Of a DNA stretch of 64,000 nucleotides, positions 44,756 through 53,259 are shown piece after piece; position 1 is the first letter of the stretch, and the number at the start of each line of letters is the position of its first letter. The stretch is from Blautia caecimuris (lineage in GTDB: Bacteria; Bacillota; Clostridia; Lachnospirales; Lachnospiraceae), in assembly GCF_024622975.1 (NCBI RefSeq), contig NZ_JANJZT010000005.1:1-64000 (forward strand). Direction: 5' to 3'. The position numbers and the translations under genes are program-made. A model generated the notes under the pieces. The model saw nothing but the letters and a program-made list of their open reading frames with translations, was not told the DNA's origin and made no database searches.

Positions 44756-46546
44756 TCAGATTTCTCGTGTAGCTTCTTTCAGCCACTGTTTTTCCTCCTC
44801 ATTCAGATAAGGAGAAATTTTTTTATAAACTTCTGCATGATACTGGTTTAAAAGCTCTTTTTCATGGTCTGATAAAAGCTCCGGAACAATGCCGTCCAGA
44901 TCAAAAGGAACCATGGTCAGGTTCTCAAAGCACATGAACTGTCCGTAAGCAGTCTTTTCTGCTTTTTTACACACGATCAGATTCTCGTGACGGATACCGA
45001 ATTCATTCTCTACATAATAGCCCGGCTCGTTGGAGGTGATCATTCCCTCCTCCAGAACACAGGCAGATTGTCCGGGAGCTGTTTTCCAGCGGAAACGGTT
45101 TGGTCCTTCGTGAACGTTCAGAAGATATCCTACTCCGTGTCCGGTTCCATGATTATAGTCTTCACCTAACTGCCATAACGGTTCTCTTGCAATGTAATCC
45201 AGATTAAGATCCGTACATCCATAACGGAATTTTGCTGCTGCAAGATTCAGATGCCCTTTTAATACAAGGGTAAAATATTTTTTTTCTTTTTCTGTTACCG
45301 GGCCAAGGACAACCGTTCTTGTGATATCGGTGGAACCTTCCAGATAATGTCCGCCTGTATCGCACAGTGCCAGTCCGTGAGGCTCCAGAGGAATATCTGT
45401 TTCCGACGACGGGCTGTAGTGACAGATTGCCGCATGGCCTGCATAGGAAACAATAGGATCAAAGCTGTTGTCCAGGAAGTTTTCCTGCTCCTTGCGAAGG
45501 GCAAATAAATGGTCTGCCGCGCTGAGCTCTGTGATGGTTGTTTTTCCTACGTTTTTTTTCAGCCAGTAGATAAATTTTGTCACAGCTACGCCGTCCTTGA
45601 TGTGGGCAATGCGTTCATTTTCCACTTCAACAGGATTTTTGATGGCCTTTGGAAGAAGGGTAAGGTTTTCCTCATCCAGAATCTTCACACTGTCTGGAAG
45701 ACTGCTTACCAGGCGGCTGTTTGCATTTTTTCTGGAAAGAAGAACCGTTCTGCTTTCCGGAATAGTCTTTACATACTGGTAAATGTCATTATAAGGTTTA
45801 AGAACCACGCCGTCTTTTTCCAGAGAATTTCTTACCGCTGTATCAAAAGCCTTCTCATTGGCAAAAAGAAGGATCTCATCCTGTGTCATAACAAGATAGG
45901 AAAGCACTACCGGGCAGCAGTGAATATCATTTCCACGGATATTTAAAAGCCACGCAATATCGTCAAGGGAAGTAAGAATGAAAGCATCCGCGCCTTTTTC
46001 AGCCATCTTATCTCGGATCTGCGCACATTTATCTGCCCTTGACTTTCCTGCCCATTTTTCTTCAAGCTCCATAACCGGCTCACAGGAAAGCTCCGGGCGG
46101 TTCTTCCAGATTTCTCCGATCAGGTCGTCCTCTACGGAAAAGCTGATATTTTTGTCTGCAAGAAGGGATTTCAGTTCCTCTGCCTCGGCAGCGCTTACGC
46201 ATCTTCCGTCAAATCCAAGGCACATGCCTTCTGTCAGCTTATCCTTCAGAAATTCGTGAACGGTAGGAACCTTTGGCTCTCCCATTTTAAAAAGTGTGAC
46301 AGTGGTTCCTTCAAGCTGCTGGGCAGCCTGGATAAAATATCTTCCGTCTGTCCAAAGTCCTGCCATATCAGAGGTGATCACCGCGGTTCCTGCAGAACCG
46401 GTAAACCCTGTAATATATTTTCTGCATTTAAAATAATCGCCCACATATTCAGAGCCATGAAAGTCGTCTGTGGGAACCAGATAAGCGTCCACATGTTTTT
46501 CTTTCATCAGGCTTCGAAGAGCGGCAAGCCGTTCCTGTACGGTCAT
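44756..46546 (-). CDS. Aminopeptidase P family protein (M24)
   Basis: 596 residues, the long three-domain aminopeptidase P form. Metal ligands are visible in CDTGGHYLEGSTDITRT (two Asp), HGTGHGVGYLLNVHEGP (His), ITSNEPGYY (Glu) and RHENLI (Glu). It removes N-terminal residues before proline. The ATG at 46546 is nine bases from AAAGGAG; the ATG at 46555 directly abuts that site. No signal peptide, so cytoplasmic. Confidence 0.93.
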   Translation of the reverse strand: MTVQERLAALRSLMKEKHVDAYLVPTDDFHGSEYVGDYFKCRKYITGFTGSAGTAVITSDMAGLWTDGRYFIQAAQQLEGTTVTLFKMGEPKVPTVHEFLKDKLTEGMCLGFDGRCVSAAEAEELKSLLADKNISFSVEDDLIGEIWKNRPELSCEPVMELEEKWAGKSRADKCAQIRDKMAEKGADAFILTSLDDIAWLLNIRGNDIHCCPVVLSYLVMTQDEILLFANEKAFDTAVRNSLEKDGVVLKPYNDIYQYVKTIPESRTVLLSRKNANSRLVSSLPDSVKILDEENLTLLPKAIKNPVEVENERIAHIKDGVAVTKFIYWLKKNVGKTTITELSAADHLFALRKEQENFLDNSFDPIVSYAGHAAICHYSPSSETDIPLEPHGLALCDTGGHYLEGSTDITRTVVLGPVTEKEKKYFTLVLKGHLNLAAAKFRYGCTDLNLDYIAREPLWQLGEDYNHGTGHGVGYLLNVHEGPNRFRWKTAPGQSACVLEEGMITSNEPGYYVENEFGIRHENLIVCKKAEKTAYGQFMCFENLTMVPFDLDGIVPELLSDHEKELLNQYHAEVYKKISPYLNEEEKQWLKEATREI

Positions 46547-46693
46547 TCTTTCCATCTCCTTTGTATTGATACTGGTACAGAGAATACGAAATAAACTGCT
46601 GTTTACACAGCACTATTTTGCGTGGAAATCCCCATGGAATTTTAGTATTCCCTCTACTGGTAAGTTTATCACAAATTTCGTTCATTTAAAACC

Positions 46694-47950
46694 CTACACG
46701 CCAAAATATTCATCCAGCTGCTTTTTAAATTCCTCAGGAATGTTCTGTGGAAACGGCATGCTGTCAATATCAGAAAGGCTTTCTGCAATGTGGGCTAAAA
46801 GTCTGGCGCTTCTTTCCAGGGACCAGGCAGAAAGTAGTTCCACGGTATCGTAATGAGTATGCATTCCAAAGCCGTCTCTGTTTAAGGTCATGGCAGGGAT
46901 TCCCTTCCATGCAAAGGTATTGGAGTCGCTTCCCCAGATCTGGTTCTTTGTTGTCATGCCGATCCCTGTCTCACGGGCAAGGTAAGTAAGCATGGCGCAC
47001 ACAGACGGATCCGCGGTAACGCCGATCACGTTTCCGCCAACAAGCTGGCCGGCAAGATCTACATTCATGTTGAATCTGTGCTGATTCAGCTCCTGCTGGT
47101 GAAGCTTTACATAATGGCGGCTTCCCAGAAGGCCTTTTTCTTCTGCGCCAAACCATACAAATTCCACGGTTCTTCTTGGCTGATGCTCCTTTAAATAACG
47201 GCACACCTCCATAATAATGGCTGCGCCTGCCATGTTGTCATAGGCTCCCGGACCTTCCGGAACAGAATCGTAGTGAGCGGTAAGCGTCAGGATCTCGTCT
47301 GCTCTGTCCGTACCCTGGATCCTTGCCTCCACATTGCGGGAGGTGCGCTTTACTTCCTCTTGAATAAGAGTAAGTTGTGCTTTTTTTGCCCCTTCCGTTA
47401 CCATCTCCACTGCGTCAAGATAGTGAACGCCAACACCCTGGATCAGTTCTTTTTCATTTAAGGATTCGTATACCTTCTGAGGAATGGCGGCAGCTCTTGG
47501 GATGCGGTCCTCTCCTTCATCCACAGGAGAACCGCTGATGCTTACAAAGCCTGCAACCCCTGCTTTTATAAGGCGAAGATACAGATCTTTCCGCACGATC
47601 TCGTTGACCATAACGATTTTGCCTGCTGCATGAGAAAGACTGATATCGTCTCCGTTTTCCACATACAGAAAATCTGCCTCTGTCCCTTCTTTTGCAGTGC
47701 TTCCGCATCTCTGATAGCCGGTTGCCTGATAGGTTTTATGATAGGGCTCTGTAATGGTAAGCTCTGCTTTTGTAATCTCCCAGGTATCAAAGGAAAACTC
47801 TTCTATATGACTTTCCATGCCAAAGCTTTTTAATTCTTCCCGGATCAGAGAAGCAGCCTTTTCCTCTGAGGGAGTTCCGGCCTCTCTGATATAGTTAAAT
47901 TTTGAGACAAAATCCATCTGTCGCTGTCCGCTGATTGTGTTTTTACTCAT
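46694..47950 (-). CDS. M28 family metallopeptidase
   Basis: 418 residues. Zinc ligands appear in TAHYDSVPEGPGAYDNMAG (His, Asp), WFGAEEKGLLGS (Glu pair), NVDLAG (Asp) and MHTHYDT (His). A protease-associated-type domain interrupts the fold (about 90-185). Most M28 aminopeptidases are exported, but this one has no signal peptide. It is 38 bases after the M20 gene. Confidence 0.92.
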   Translation of the reverse strand: MSKNTISGQRQMDFVSKFNYIREAGTPSEEKAASLIREELKSFGMESHIEEFSFDTWEITKAELTITEPYHKTYQATGYQRCGSTAKEGTEADFLYVENGDDISLSHAAGKIVMVNEIVRKDLYLRLIKAGVAGFVSISGSPVDEGEDRIPRAAAIPQKVYESLNEKELIQGVGVHYLDAVEMVTEGAKKAQLTLIQEEVKRTSRNVEARIQGTDRADEILTLTAHYDSVPEGPGAYDNMAGAAIIMEVCRYLKEHQPRRTVEFVWFGAEEKGLLGSRHYVKLHQQELNQHRFNMNVDLAGQLVGGNVIGVTADPSVCAMLTYLARETGIGMTTKNQIWGSDSNTFAWKGIPAMTLNRDGFGMHTHYDTVELLSAWSLERSARLLAHIAESLSDIDSMPFPQNIPEEFKKQLDEYFGV

Positions 47951-47988
47951 AATGTCCTCTCCATTGTAATTGATTTGTGATATGGAAG

Positions 47989-49332
47989 TTACTCTTTCCA
48001 GCCTTCCATATGGCGCACGATCCTCTTATAAAAATCAACTGCAGGAGGAAGGGCGGAAAGACTGATATTTTCGTCGATTCCGTGGATGCTCTGATACTGC
48101 TGTTCATTGATCTCCAACGGAGCAAAACGGATGCTGTTTTCACACACCGGAGTATAGAATCTGGCGTCTGTGCCTCCTGTCATGGCATATGGAGCCACGA
48201 TCACACCCGGATACATTTTTTTCACTACATGTTCGATCAGGCGGAACGGCTTTCCCTTATAATCCACCACCGGGCAGGGCTGATGGATCAGGATCGGCTC
48301 TGTTTCAATTCCGTATTTTTCAGCGATCTTTGATACCAGAGCCAGACTTTCCTCCACACCCTGATGATGGATAAAGCGCATATTACCTGTAACAGAGGCC
48401 TCCTGAGGAATCACATTCAGTCCGTCAGAGCCTTTGGCCATGGTAAAATTAAGGGTTGTGGTGATCATTGCAGCTCCAAGGGGATTTACCTTTGGAAGCA
48501 GCTTTTCCAGAAGAGGCTCCAGCTGTCTTTCATATTTCATGACTTTTCCCAGCGGTCCCTCTGTATAAGGAGCCATTCGCCGGAACATTTCCGCTACCGT
48601 AGGATTCATTTTTGAGGTAAATGGATTATGGTTCTCGATATCCATCATAAAAGCAGCCAGCCGGGTAAGAGGCGTCTGCTTCTGGGGAACACTGGCATGT
48701 CCTCCGTTTCCCTTTGCGGTAAAGCGGATATCGCCATAGCCCTTTTCCAGACATCCTACCATGGCAAAGCGGCCTTTTACTCCCTTCATGGGCTCTTCCT
48801 TGATCATTCCGCCTTCGTCCATAAGGAATTTTAAATGTACGCCGTTGTCCTGAAGCCATTTTACGGTAAGGGGAGCTCCCTCTCCGCCGATTTCCTCTGT
48901 ACAGCTGCTTGCAAGGTAAACATCACACTCCGGCACATAGTCCTTTGAGATCAGCTCCTCCACAGCCTGAAGAAAGCAGAACAGGCTGCCTTTGGTGTCC
49001 ACGGTTCCTCTTCCCCATACAGCGCCATCTGCAATTTCTCCGCTGAAAGGGTCATGCTTCCACTCTCCGGAGGCCTCCACCACATCCTGATGACTCATAA
49101 AGAGAATGGGCTCTCCCTGTCCTTTTCCCTTCCACTTAAAAAGAAGGCTTCCGTTAAATTCGTGTTTTTCACAGACTCTGTGTATATTTGGAAACAGCTG
49201 TTCCAGCACTTCATGGAATCTGTAAAATTTGCTGAGATCCTGCTGAAAGGCATTGGAAATCGTCTCGCAGCGGATCATTTTTCCCAGTTTTCCCCCATAA
49301 AACAGTTCTCTTTCATTAGCTTTACCGCTCAT
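47989..49332 (-). CDS. M20/M25/M40 family metallohydrolase
   Basis: 447 residues. MSHQDVVEA, WGRGTVDTKGS, SSCTEEIGGEGA and GGTDARFY supply the dinuclear zinc ligands of the M20 family (ArgE/DapE/carboxypeptidase S-like). It contains a dimerisation insert (about 200-330). Possible activities are dipeptidase, N-acyl or N-carbamoyl amino-acid hydrolase; the sequence does not decide. The ATG at 49332 has AAGGAGGA before it. Confidence 0.92.
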   Translation of the reverse strand: MSGKANERELFYGGKLGKMIRCETISNAFQQDLSKFYRFHEVLEQLFPNIHRVCEKHEFNGSLLFKWKGKGQGEPILFMSHQDVVEASGEWKHDPFSGEIADGAVWGRGTVDTKGSLFCFLQAVEELISKDYVPECDVYLASSCTEEIGGEGAPLTVKWLQDNGVHLKFLMDEGGMIKEEPMKGVKGRFAMVGCLEKGYGDIRFTAKGNGGHASVPQKQTPLTRLAAFMMDIENHNPFTSKMNPTVAEMFRRMAPYTEGPLGKVMKYERQLEPLLEKLLPKVNPLGAAMITTTLNFTMAKGSDGLNVIPQEASVTGNMRFIHHQGVEESLALVSKIAEKYGIETEPILIHQPCPVVDYKGKPFRLIEHVVKKMYPGVIVAPYAMTGGTDARFYTPVCENSIRFAPLEINEQQYQSIHGIDENISLSALPPAVDFYKRIVRHMEGWKE

Positions 49333-49346
49333 AATGCTCCTCCTTA

Positions 49347-50018
49347 TCAAAGCTTGTCTTTTTTCCATAAAATATATCCGATCAGCAGCGCCATTCCGCC
49401 TGCCGGAATCAGCAGGATACTTGTCTGGGAAATGGCTGCCGGAACAAACACACAGAGAAGAGTCATGGAAAGCAGCGGAATGGCTGCGATCTTCATACTC
49501 TTTTTAAAATATTTCAGTCCCAACGCGCCAAAAAGCGCAGGAACTACCGTATCAAATGCAGGGGTCAGCACCGGATTTTCCAGAACCGGTGTCAGCGGAA
49601 CCAGAAGAAGGACTCCAGCAAAGATCACCAGCATGGTCACAATGGAGCTGGACGCAACGCTCAAAGTAGAAATAATCTCATTTTCCGCAGTTCCCACCTC
49701 TGTTTTTGCAATATCCCTGGCATTCATGGCACAGGGGATTTTAAGATTTGTCACATTTCCGGTCAAAAAGGTAAGATAGCTTCCTCCGTTTCCAAGCATG
49801 GGTGCGTAAACAAGAAATTCCACAATTCCTACCGGAATATAAACGATCCCCACCTTGATAAACCCATTGATAAATCCTTTAAAGTCCGGGAAAGCTCCGT
49901 AGATAGCGCCAAGCATAAAAGGAACTGCAAGAAGCAGAAGTGCTGCGGATATCAGCATGATCCTTCCAAGGCGGTGCTGCTGTCTGTTAAATTCTTCCAG
50001 AAATTTTTCTTTATCCAT
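49347..50018 (-). CDS. Multi-spanning membrane protein, partner of the DUF5058-like protein
   Basis: 223 residues with about six hydrophobic helices (near 18-38, 47-70, 100-112, 135-160, 170-187, 190-215). I do not recognise a named family. The segment GNGGSYLTFLTGNVTNLKIPCAMNARDIA between helices is likely functional. It lies 9 bases after another small membrane protein and 14 before an M20 peptidase, suggesting a two-subunit permease tied to peptide or amino-acid metabolism. Confidence 0.75.
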   Translation of the reverse strand: MDKEKFLEEFNRQQHRLGRIMLISAALLLLAVPFMLGAIYGAFPDFKGFINGFIKVGIVYIPVGIVEFLVYAPMLGNGGSYLTFLTGNVTNLKIPCAMNARDIAKTEVGTAENEIISTLSVASSSIVTMLVIFAGVLLLVPLTPVLENPVLTPAFDTVVPALFGALGLKYFKKSMKIAAIPLLSMTLLCVFVPAAISQTSILLIPAGGMALLIGYILWKKDKL

Positions 50019-50027
50019 ATGATCCTC

Positions 50028-50762
50028 CTACAGATTGATCAGAACAGCTGCTGCCATTCCGATAATCATACTTACTGCAATACTGAAGTTTTCCAGCCAC
50101 TCCATTTTTTTCTTTACGATCAGGTATTCAAATACCGCCATAGCCAGGGCGGAAATTCCTGCCACCAGAAGAGGCGTGCTGTTTTTAAAGGCTGTCCAGG
50201 TACCCACATAAGAACCGATGTATGCGCTGCACAGACCGATAAACATGGCAATGGTAGCATAGGTGCCAAAGCCGGGTCTGCCGCTGTCATTTTTCTTTTC
50301 TTTTTTCTGTACCTTGCCCAGATATTTTTTCAGTCCGAAAATGCAGCAGGTGATGCCGCTTAAAATTCCGGCTGTCATAACCAGGGCTATGGTAGTAAAG
50401 GCGCCAATGGACATCTCGCTTACTTTAAGGCCGGAAAGTCCCATTCCGGTTGCCGCGATCTCAGCCACGTTCAGCTCGTACTGTAAAGCTCCCACCACAG
50501 AAAGCCTCAGCCAGGATAAGGGAACTCCAAGGCTTCCGCTGAGAGCGATCACGCCCAGAAGGATACTGACGCCCGGAAGAACGGAAAAGGTTGCGCTTGA
50601 CATAATGGCCCGTCTCATCACCTTCTTATCCATTCCAATGGCGATTCCCGCCCGGTAGCTTTTTACCAGAAACACCACACACATAATCAGGATAAACAAA
50701 AGCACGCCGCCTGTGATCAGATAAAAGGGCAGGCTGTTTACCTGTTTCAAATACTCGTTCAT
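50028..50762 (-). CDS. DUF5058-like membrane protein
   Basis: 244 residues, about six membrane helices. The stretch RRAIMSSATFSVLPGVSILLGVIALSGSLGVPLSWLRLSVVGALQYE is likely a conserved cytoplasmic/re-entrant core. I assign it tentatively to DUF5058. The ATG at 50762 has GGAGG eight bases upstream; an in-frame GTG at 50777 lies before that site. Only about 50 bases separate it from a strong terminator, so expression may depend on read-through. Confidence 0.72.
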   Translation of the reverse strand: MNEYLKQVNSLPFYLITGGVLLFILIMCVVFLVKSYRAGIAIGMDKKVMRRAIMSSATFSVLPGVSILLGVIALSGSLGVPLSWLRLSVVGALQYELNVAEIAATGMGLSGLKVSEMSIGAFTTIALVMTAGILSGITCCIFGLKKYLGKVQKKEKKNDSGRPGFGTYATIAMFIGLCSAYIGSYVGTWTAFKNSTPLLVAGISALAMAVFEYLIVKKKMEWLENFSIAVSMIIGMAAAVLINL

Positions 50763-50815
50763 CTCTCTTTCCTCCACCTTTGTTTATTCTTTACGATTTT
50801 ATCACAAAACCATAC

Positions 50816-50863
50816 AAAAAGACAGAACATTTTACCGGTTTCCCTGCCGTAAAATATTCTGTC
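50816..50863 (-). terminator. Strong terminator ending the OPT operon
   Basis: On the - strand a stem of about 17 pairs, GACAGAATATTTTACGG with CCGGTAAAATGTTCTGTC (arms 50847-50863 and 50821-50838), runs into TTTTT. Confidence 0.92.
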
Positions 50864-50875
50864 CCTAAAGCTGTT

Positions 50876-51526
50876 TTATTTTTTCAGATATTCAAAATAT
50901 GCAAACAGTCCCTCAGCCATAACAGGATCGATGACCGGAATACCTGCTGCTTCTTCAAGCTCTTTTGCTATTCCGATCGTTGCCATGCCTGTACAGGCAA
51001 GAGCAAGCACATCCGCCCCCTGTTCTTTCAGTTTTCTTGCCATATTCACCGTACTTTTCCTGCCTTTTGATGTCATAAGATCCAGTGTGCTGTATACCCC
51101 ATCCGGTCTTCCTATTAGAAGCTGGTCGGACTTAAGTTTTGCATAAGCTTTGGGGGCATAATCTGTAATCCCAAGTACACCGATTTTTTCTCCGTATTTC
51201 CGTGCAAGAGCAAGCGTTGTCTCACCGCCTCCGGTAACCGGGATTCCCGGAAGAGCTTCCCGGATCTCCTCCACTCCCGGATCGTCTGCACAGCTTACAA
51301 TGATCATATCCACATCCCGGAAGCTTTTGGCAGTTTCCACGATTTTGGGGACTGCAAGCATACAAAGCTCAGGAGAGTGGATTCCTTCATACTGGTCGGG
51401 GATGCATTTTGTTTCCACCGTAAGCATTGGAAAATATTGATTCAAAAGTTTTTCGTGAGCCAGAAGAATATCCTGATCCTCTGTTGTCAGGACTCGTATC
51501 AGACCTACCTTGAATTTTTTCTCCAA
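50876..51526 (-). CDS. Asp/Glu/hydantoin racemase-family protein
   Basis: 216 residues. The two catalytic cysteines are in IIVSCADDPG and ALACTGM, with GGGETTLALARKYG between them, the pattern of the aspartate/glutamate/hydantoin racemase superfamily. It should invert a stereocentre without a cofactor. The start is a TTG with AAGGAGGAGG upstream. Neighbours (DUF917 and amidohydrolases) favour a hydantoin-like or amino-acid-derived substrate, which is inference. Confidence 0.85.
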   Translation of the reverse strand: MEKKFKVGLIRVLTTEDQDILLAHEKLLNQYFPMLTVETKCIPDQYEGIHSPELCMLAVPKIVETAKSFRDVDMIIVSCADDPGVEEIREALPGIPVTGGGETTLALARKYGEKIGVLGITDYAPKAYAKLKSDQLLIGRPDGVYSTLDLMTSKGRKSTVNMARKLKEQGADVLALACTGMATIGIAKELEEAAGIPVIDPVMAEGLFAYFEYLKK

Positions 51527-51541
51527 AACAGCCTCCTCCTT

Positions 51542-52486
51542 TCAGATACAGAACACGCCGTCCTCGATGATCTTCTCATTATCCAGATAAAGGGTGGGAC
51601 GAAGGATAATTCCGTCCATGTGGCACTCTGCCTTATTCACACCGCCAAAAGAGGTGTTTGTTCCAAAAGCAATGTGCACGGTTCCGTAAACTTTTTCATC
51701 TTCAAGAATAATTCCGTTTAATATGGCTGCCTCGTTTGTTCCAATACCAAGCTCACAGAGGGTTCCGTTTGTCTCATTTTTCAGAAGTACATCCAGATTC
51801 TCGCTTTTTTCTCCGGTAACAGAACGGAGCCTGCCGCCTGAGATCACCATGTGAAGAGGGCTTTCCAGCTTTCCGATACCCACCATGGAGCCGTCTATGA
51901 TCATTTCTCCTTCAGAGCCGTTCTCAAGAGGCGCAATATAAGCTTCCCCGGAAGGAAGGTTTCCACACTGTCCCGGCTTTTTGTATACCCCGGGGCTTGG
52001 AACGCCGTTTCTTCCCTTCAGGGAAATCTTCAGAACCTTACCGTCCTTTTCAATGCGGGCTTCCGAAGCTTTTGTAAGCTTTTCTGTAATAACCTCTGTC
52101 AGCTTTTCTACCTGGTCGTAATCTGCAGTCATCGCCCCTTTGGAAAACATTTCTTCCGTGATCCCGGGCATGGTGGCAACTCTTGTACCTGCCTTTGCAG
52201 CCTCTATACGGGCATTGGTGTGAGTTAAAGACTGCGCCGTAGGAGCAACAACCACATCTGCGTTTTTCATGGCTGCCGCAACTGCCTTCGGAGGCTCCTG
52301 GCCGCTTAACTCCCTCTCCTTCATCACCATCAGAAGCCGTTCGCAGCCAAGGTTTCCGGCTGCTTCATAAAGAGCTTCCCCGATTCTTTTTCTTGTATCG
52401 TCTGTGACAATGAGAACCTCTTCTCCTTCTTTCACTGCCAGACAGGAAGAAAGGATTCCCTCTGCTGTTTTTATCAACTGTTCCAT
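51542..52486 (-). CDS. M29-like aminopeptidase / NicX-related metalloenzyme
   Basis: 314 residues. The C-terminal half has ELGIGTNEAA, then VYGTVHIAFGTNTSFGGV and CHMDGII, the metal-ligand pattern shared by M29 leucyl aminopeptidases and the 2,5-dihydroxypyridine dioxygenase NicX. At 314 residues it is shorter than true M29 enzymes (about 400). The ATG lacks a clear Shine-Dalgarno and lies just after a hairpin (52497-52520). Confidence 0.78.
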   Translation of the reverse strand: MEQLIKTAEGILSSCLAVKEGEEVLIVTDDTRKRIGEALYEAAGNLGCERLLMVMKERELSGQEPPKAVAAAMKNADVVVAPTAQSLTHTNARIEAAKAGTRVATMPGITEEMFSKGAMTADYDQVEKLTEVITEKLTKASEARIEKDGKVLKISLKGRNGVPSPGVYKKPGQCGNLPSGEAYIAPLENGSEGEMIIDGSMVGIGKLESPLHMVISGGRLRSVTGEKSENLDVLLKNETNGTLCELGIGTNEAAILNGIILEDEKVYGTVHIAFGTNTSFGGVNKAECHMDGIILRPTLYLDNEKIIEDGVFCI

Positions 52487-52496
52487 TTTCTTTTTT

Positions 52497-52520
52497 ATCC
52501 GATTGAAAAAACGATCGGAT
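52497..52520 (-). repeat. Hairpin just upstream of the M29-like gene
   Basis: On the - strand ATCCGAT pairs with ATCGGAT around a T-rich loop, followed by AAAAAAGAAA and the ATG. It occupies the place where a Shine-Dalgarno would be expected. Confidence 0.5.
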
Positions 52521-52569
52521 TTTCCCTTTCTCCCGGCAACTTCCGGGACATCTGCGTCTGTGTGTAGCC

Positions 52570-53244
52570 TTACAAATCTGTCAGTTCAGAAACTACACGG
52601 GCCAGAAGTGTTCTTGGCAGAACAACCTTCTTACCGGTTTTTTGTGCGAACATTTTTTTCATTTCCTGAGTATATCCAATGCAGTCCAGCACAATAAGAT
52701 CTCCCTCCATGCCACTTATTTCCTCTGCCGCCTTTTCCAGTTCCCCCCAGTCTCCGTAGGGAGAGGCAGCTACTACGCTTACTTTTTGTACATAATTTTT
52801 CCACTTTGCAGCGCACTGCTCCTCCTGAAGGGGAGAAGGGGTCAGGCAGATAATATGTGAGCTTTTGGTAAGCAGAGGAACCACCCTGTCCAGAATATCG
52901 CAGGGATAGATCAGAGGGATTTTTTCTGTGGAAAGGCTCTCCGGAAAGTTTCCTGTACAGAACATCATTACAAGAGCACAGCCCTCTTCCTCCATTTTCT
53001 TTATAGCCGCCTGAAGGCGCGGCAGGATAAAGCGTTCTGCAAAGGTCACAGAACTGCCGTCTGTAAGTCTGGACACCAGAACATAATCGTCCTTTTCCGG
53101 CGCAAAGGCTTTGATCTCCTCTTTTGTAAGACCGTCAAGTCCTCCTGCCTGGATCAGTTCCACAGAGCTGCCAAAGATCCCCATAATATCCTTTGTCACA
53201 TCCACTCTGGGAGACTGTCCGATTGTAACCGCCCCGATTTTCAT
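52570..53244 (-). CDS. AroM family protein
   Basis: 224 residues starting MKIGAVTIGQSPRVDVTKDI, the AroM signature; MFCTGNFP and LDCIGYTQEM each place a cysteine where the related racemase superfamily has catalytic Cys. AroM has no assigned biochemical role. The ATG at 53244 is 10 bases from a GGGGG site; the ATG at 53253 is only one base from it. Confidence 0.87.
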   Translation of the reverse strand: MKIGAVTIGQSPRVDVTKDIMGIFGSSVELIQAGGLDGLTKEEIKAFAPEKDDYVLVSRLTDGSSVTFAERFILPRLQAAIKKMEEEGCALVMMFCTGNFPESLSTEKIPLIYPCDILDRVVPLLTKSSHIICLTPSPLQEEQCAAKWKNYVQKVSVVAASPYGDWGELEKAAEEISGMEGDLIVLDCIGYTQEMKKMFAQKTGKKVVLPRTLLARVVSELTDL

Positions 53245-53259
53245 ATTAGTCATGCCCCC

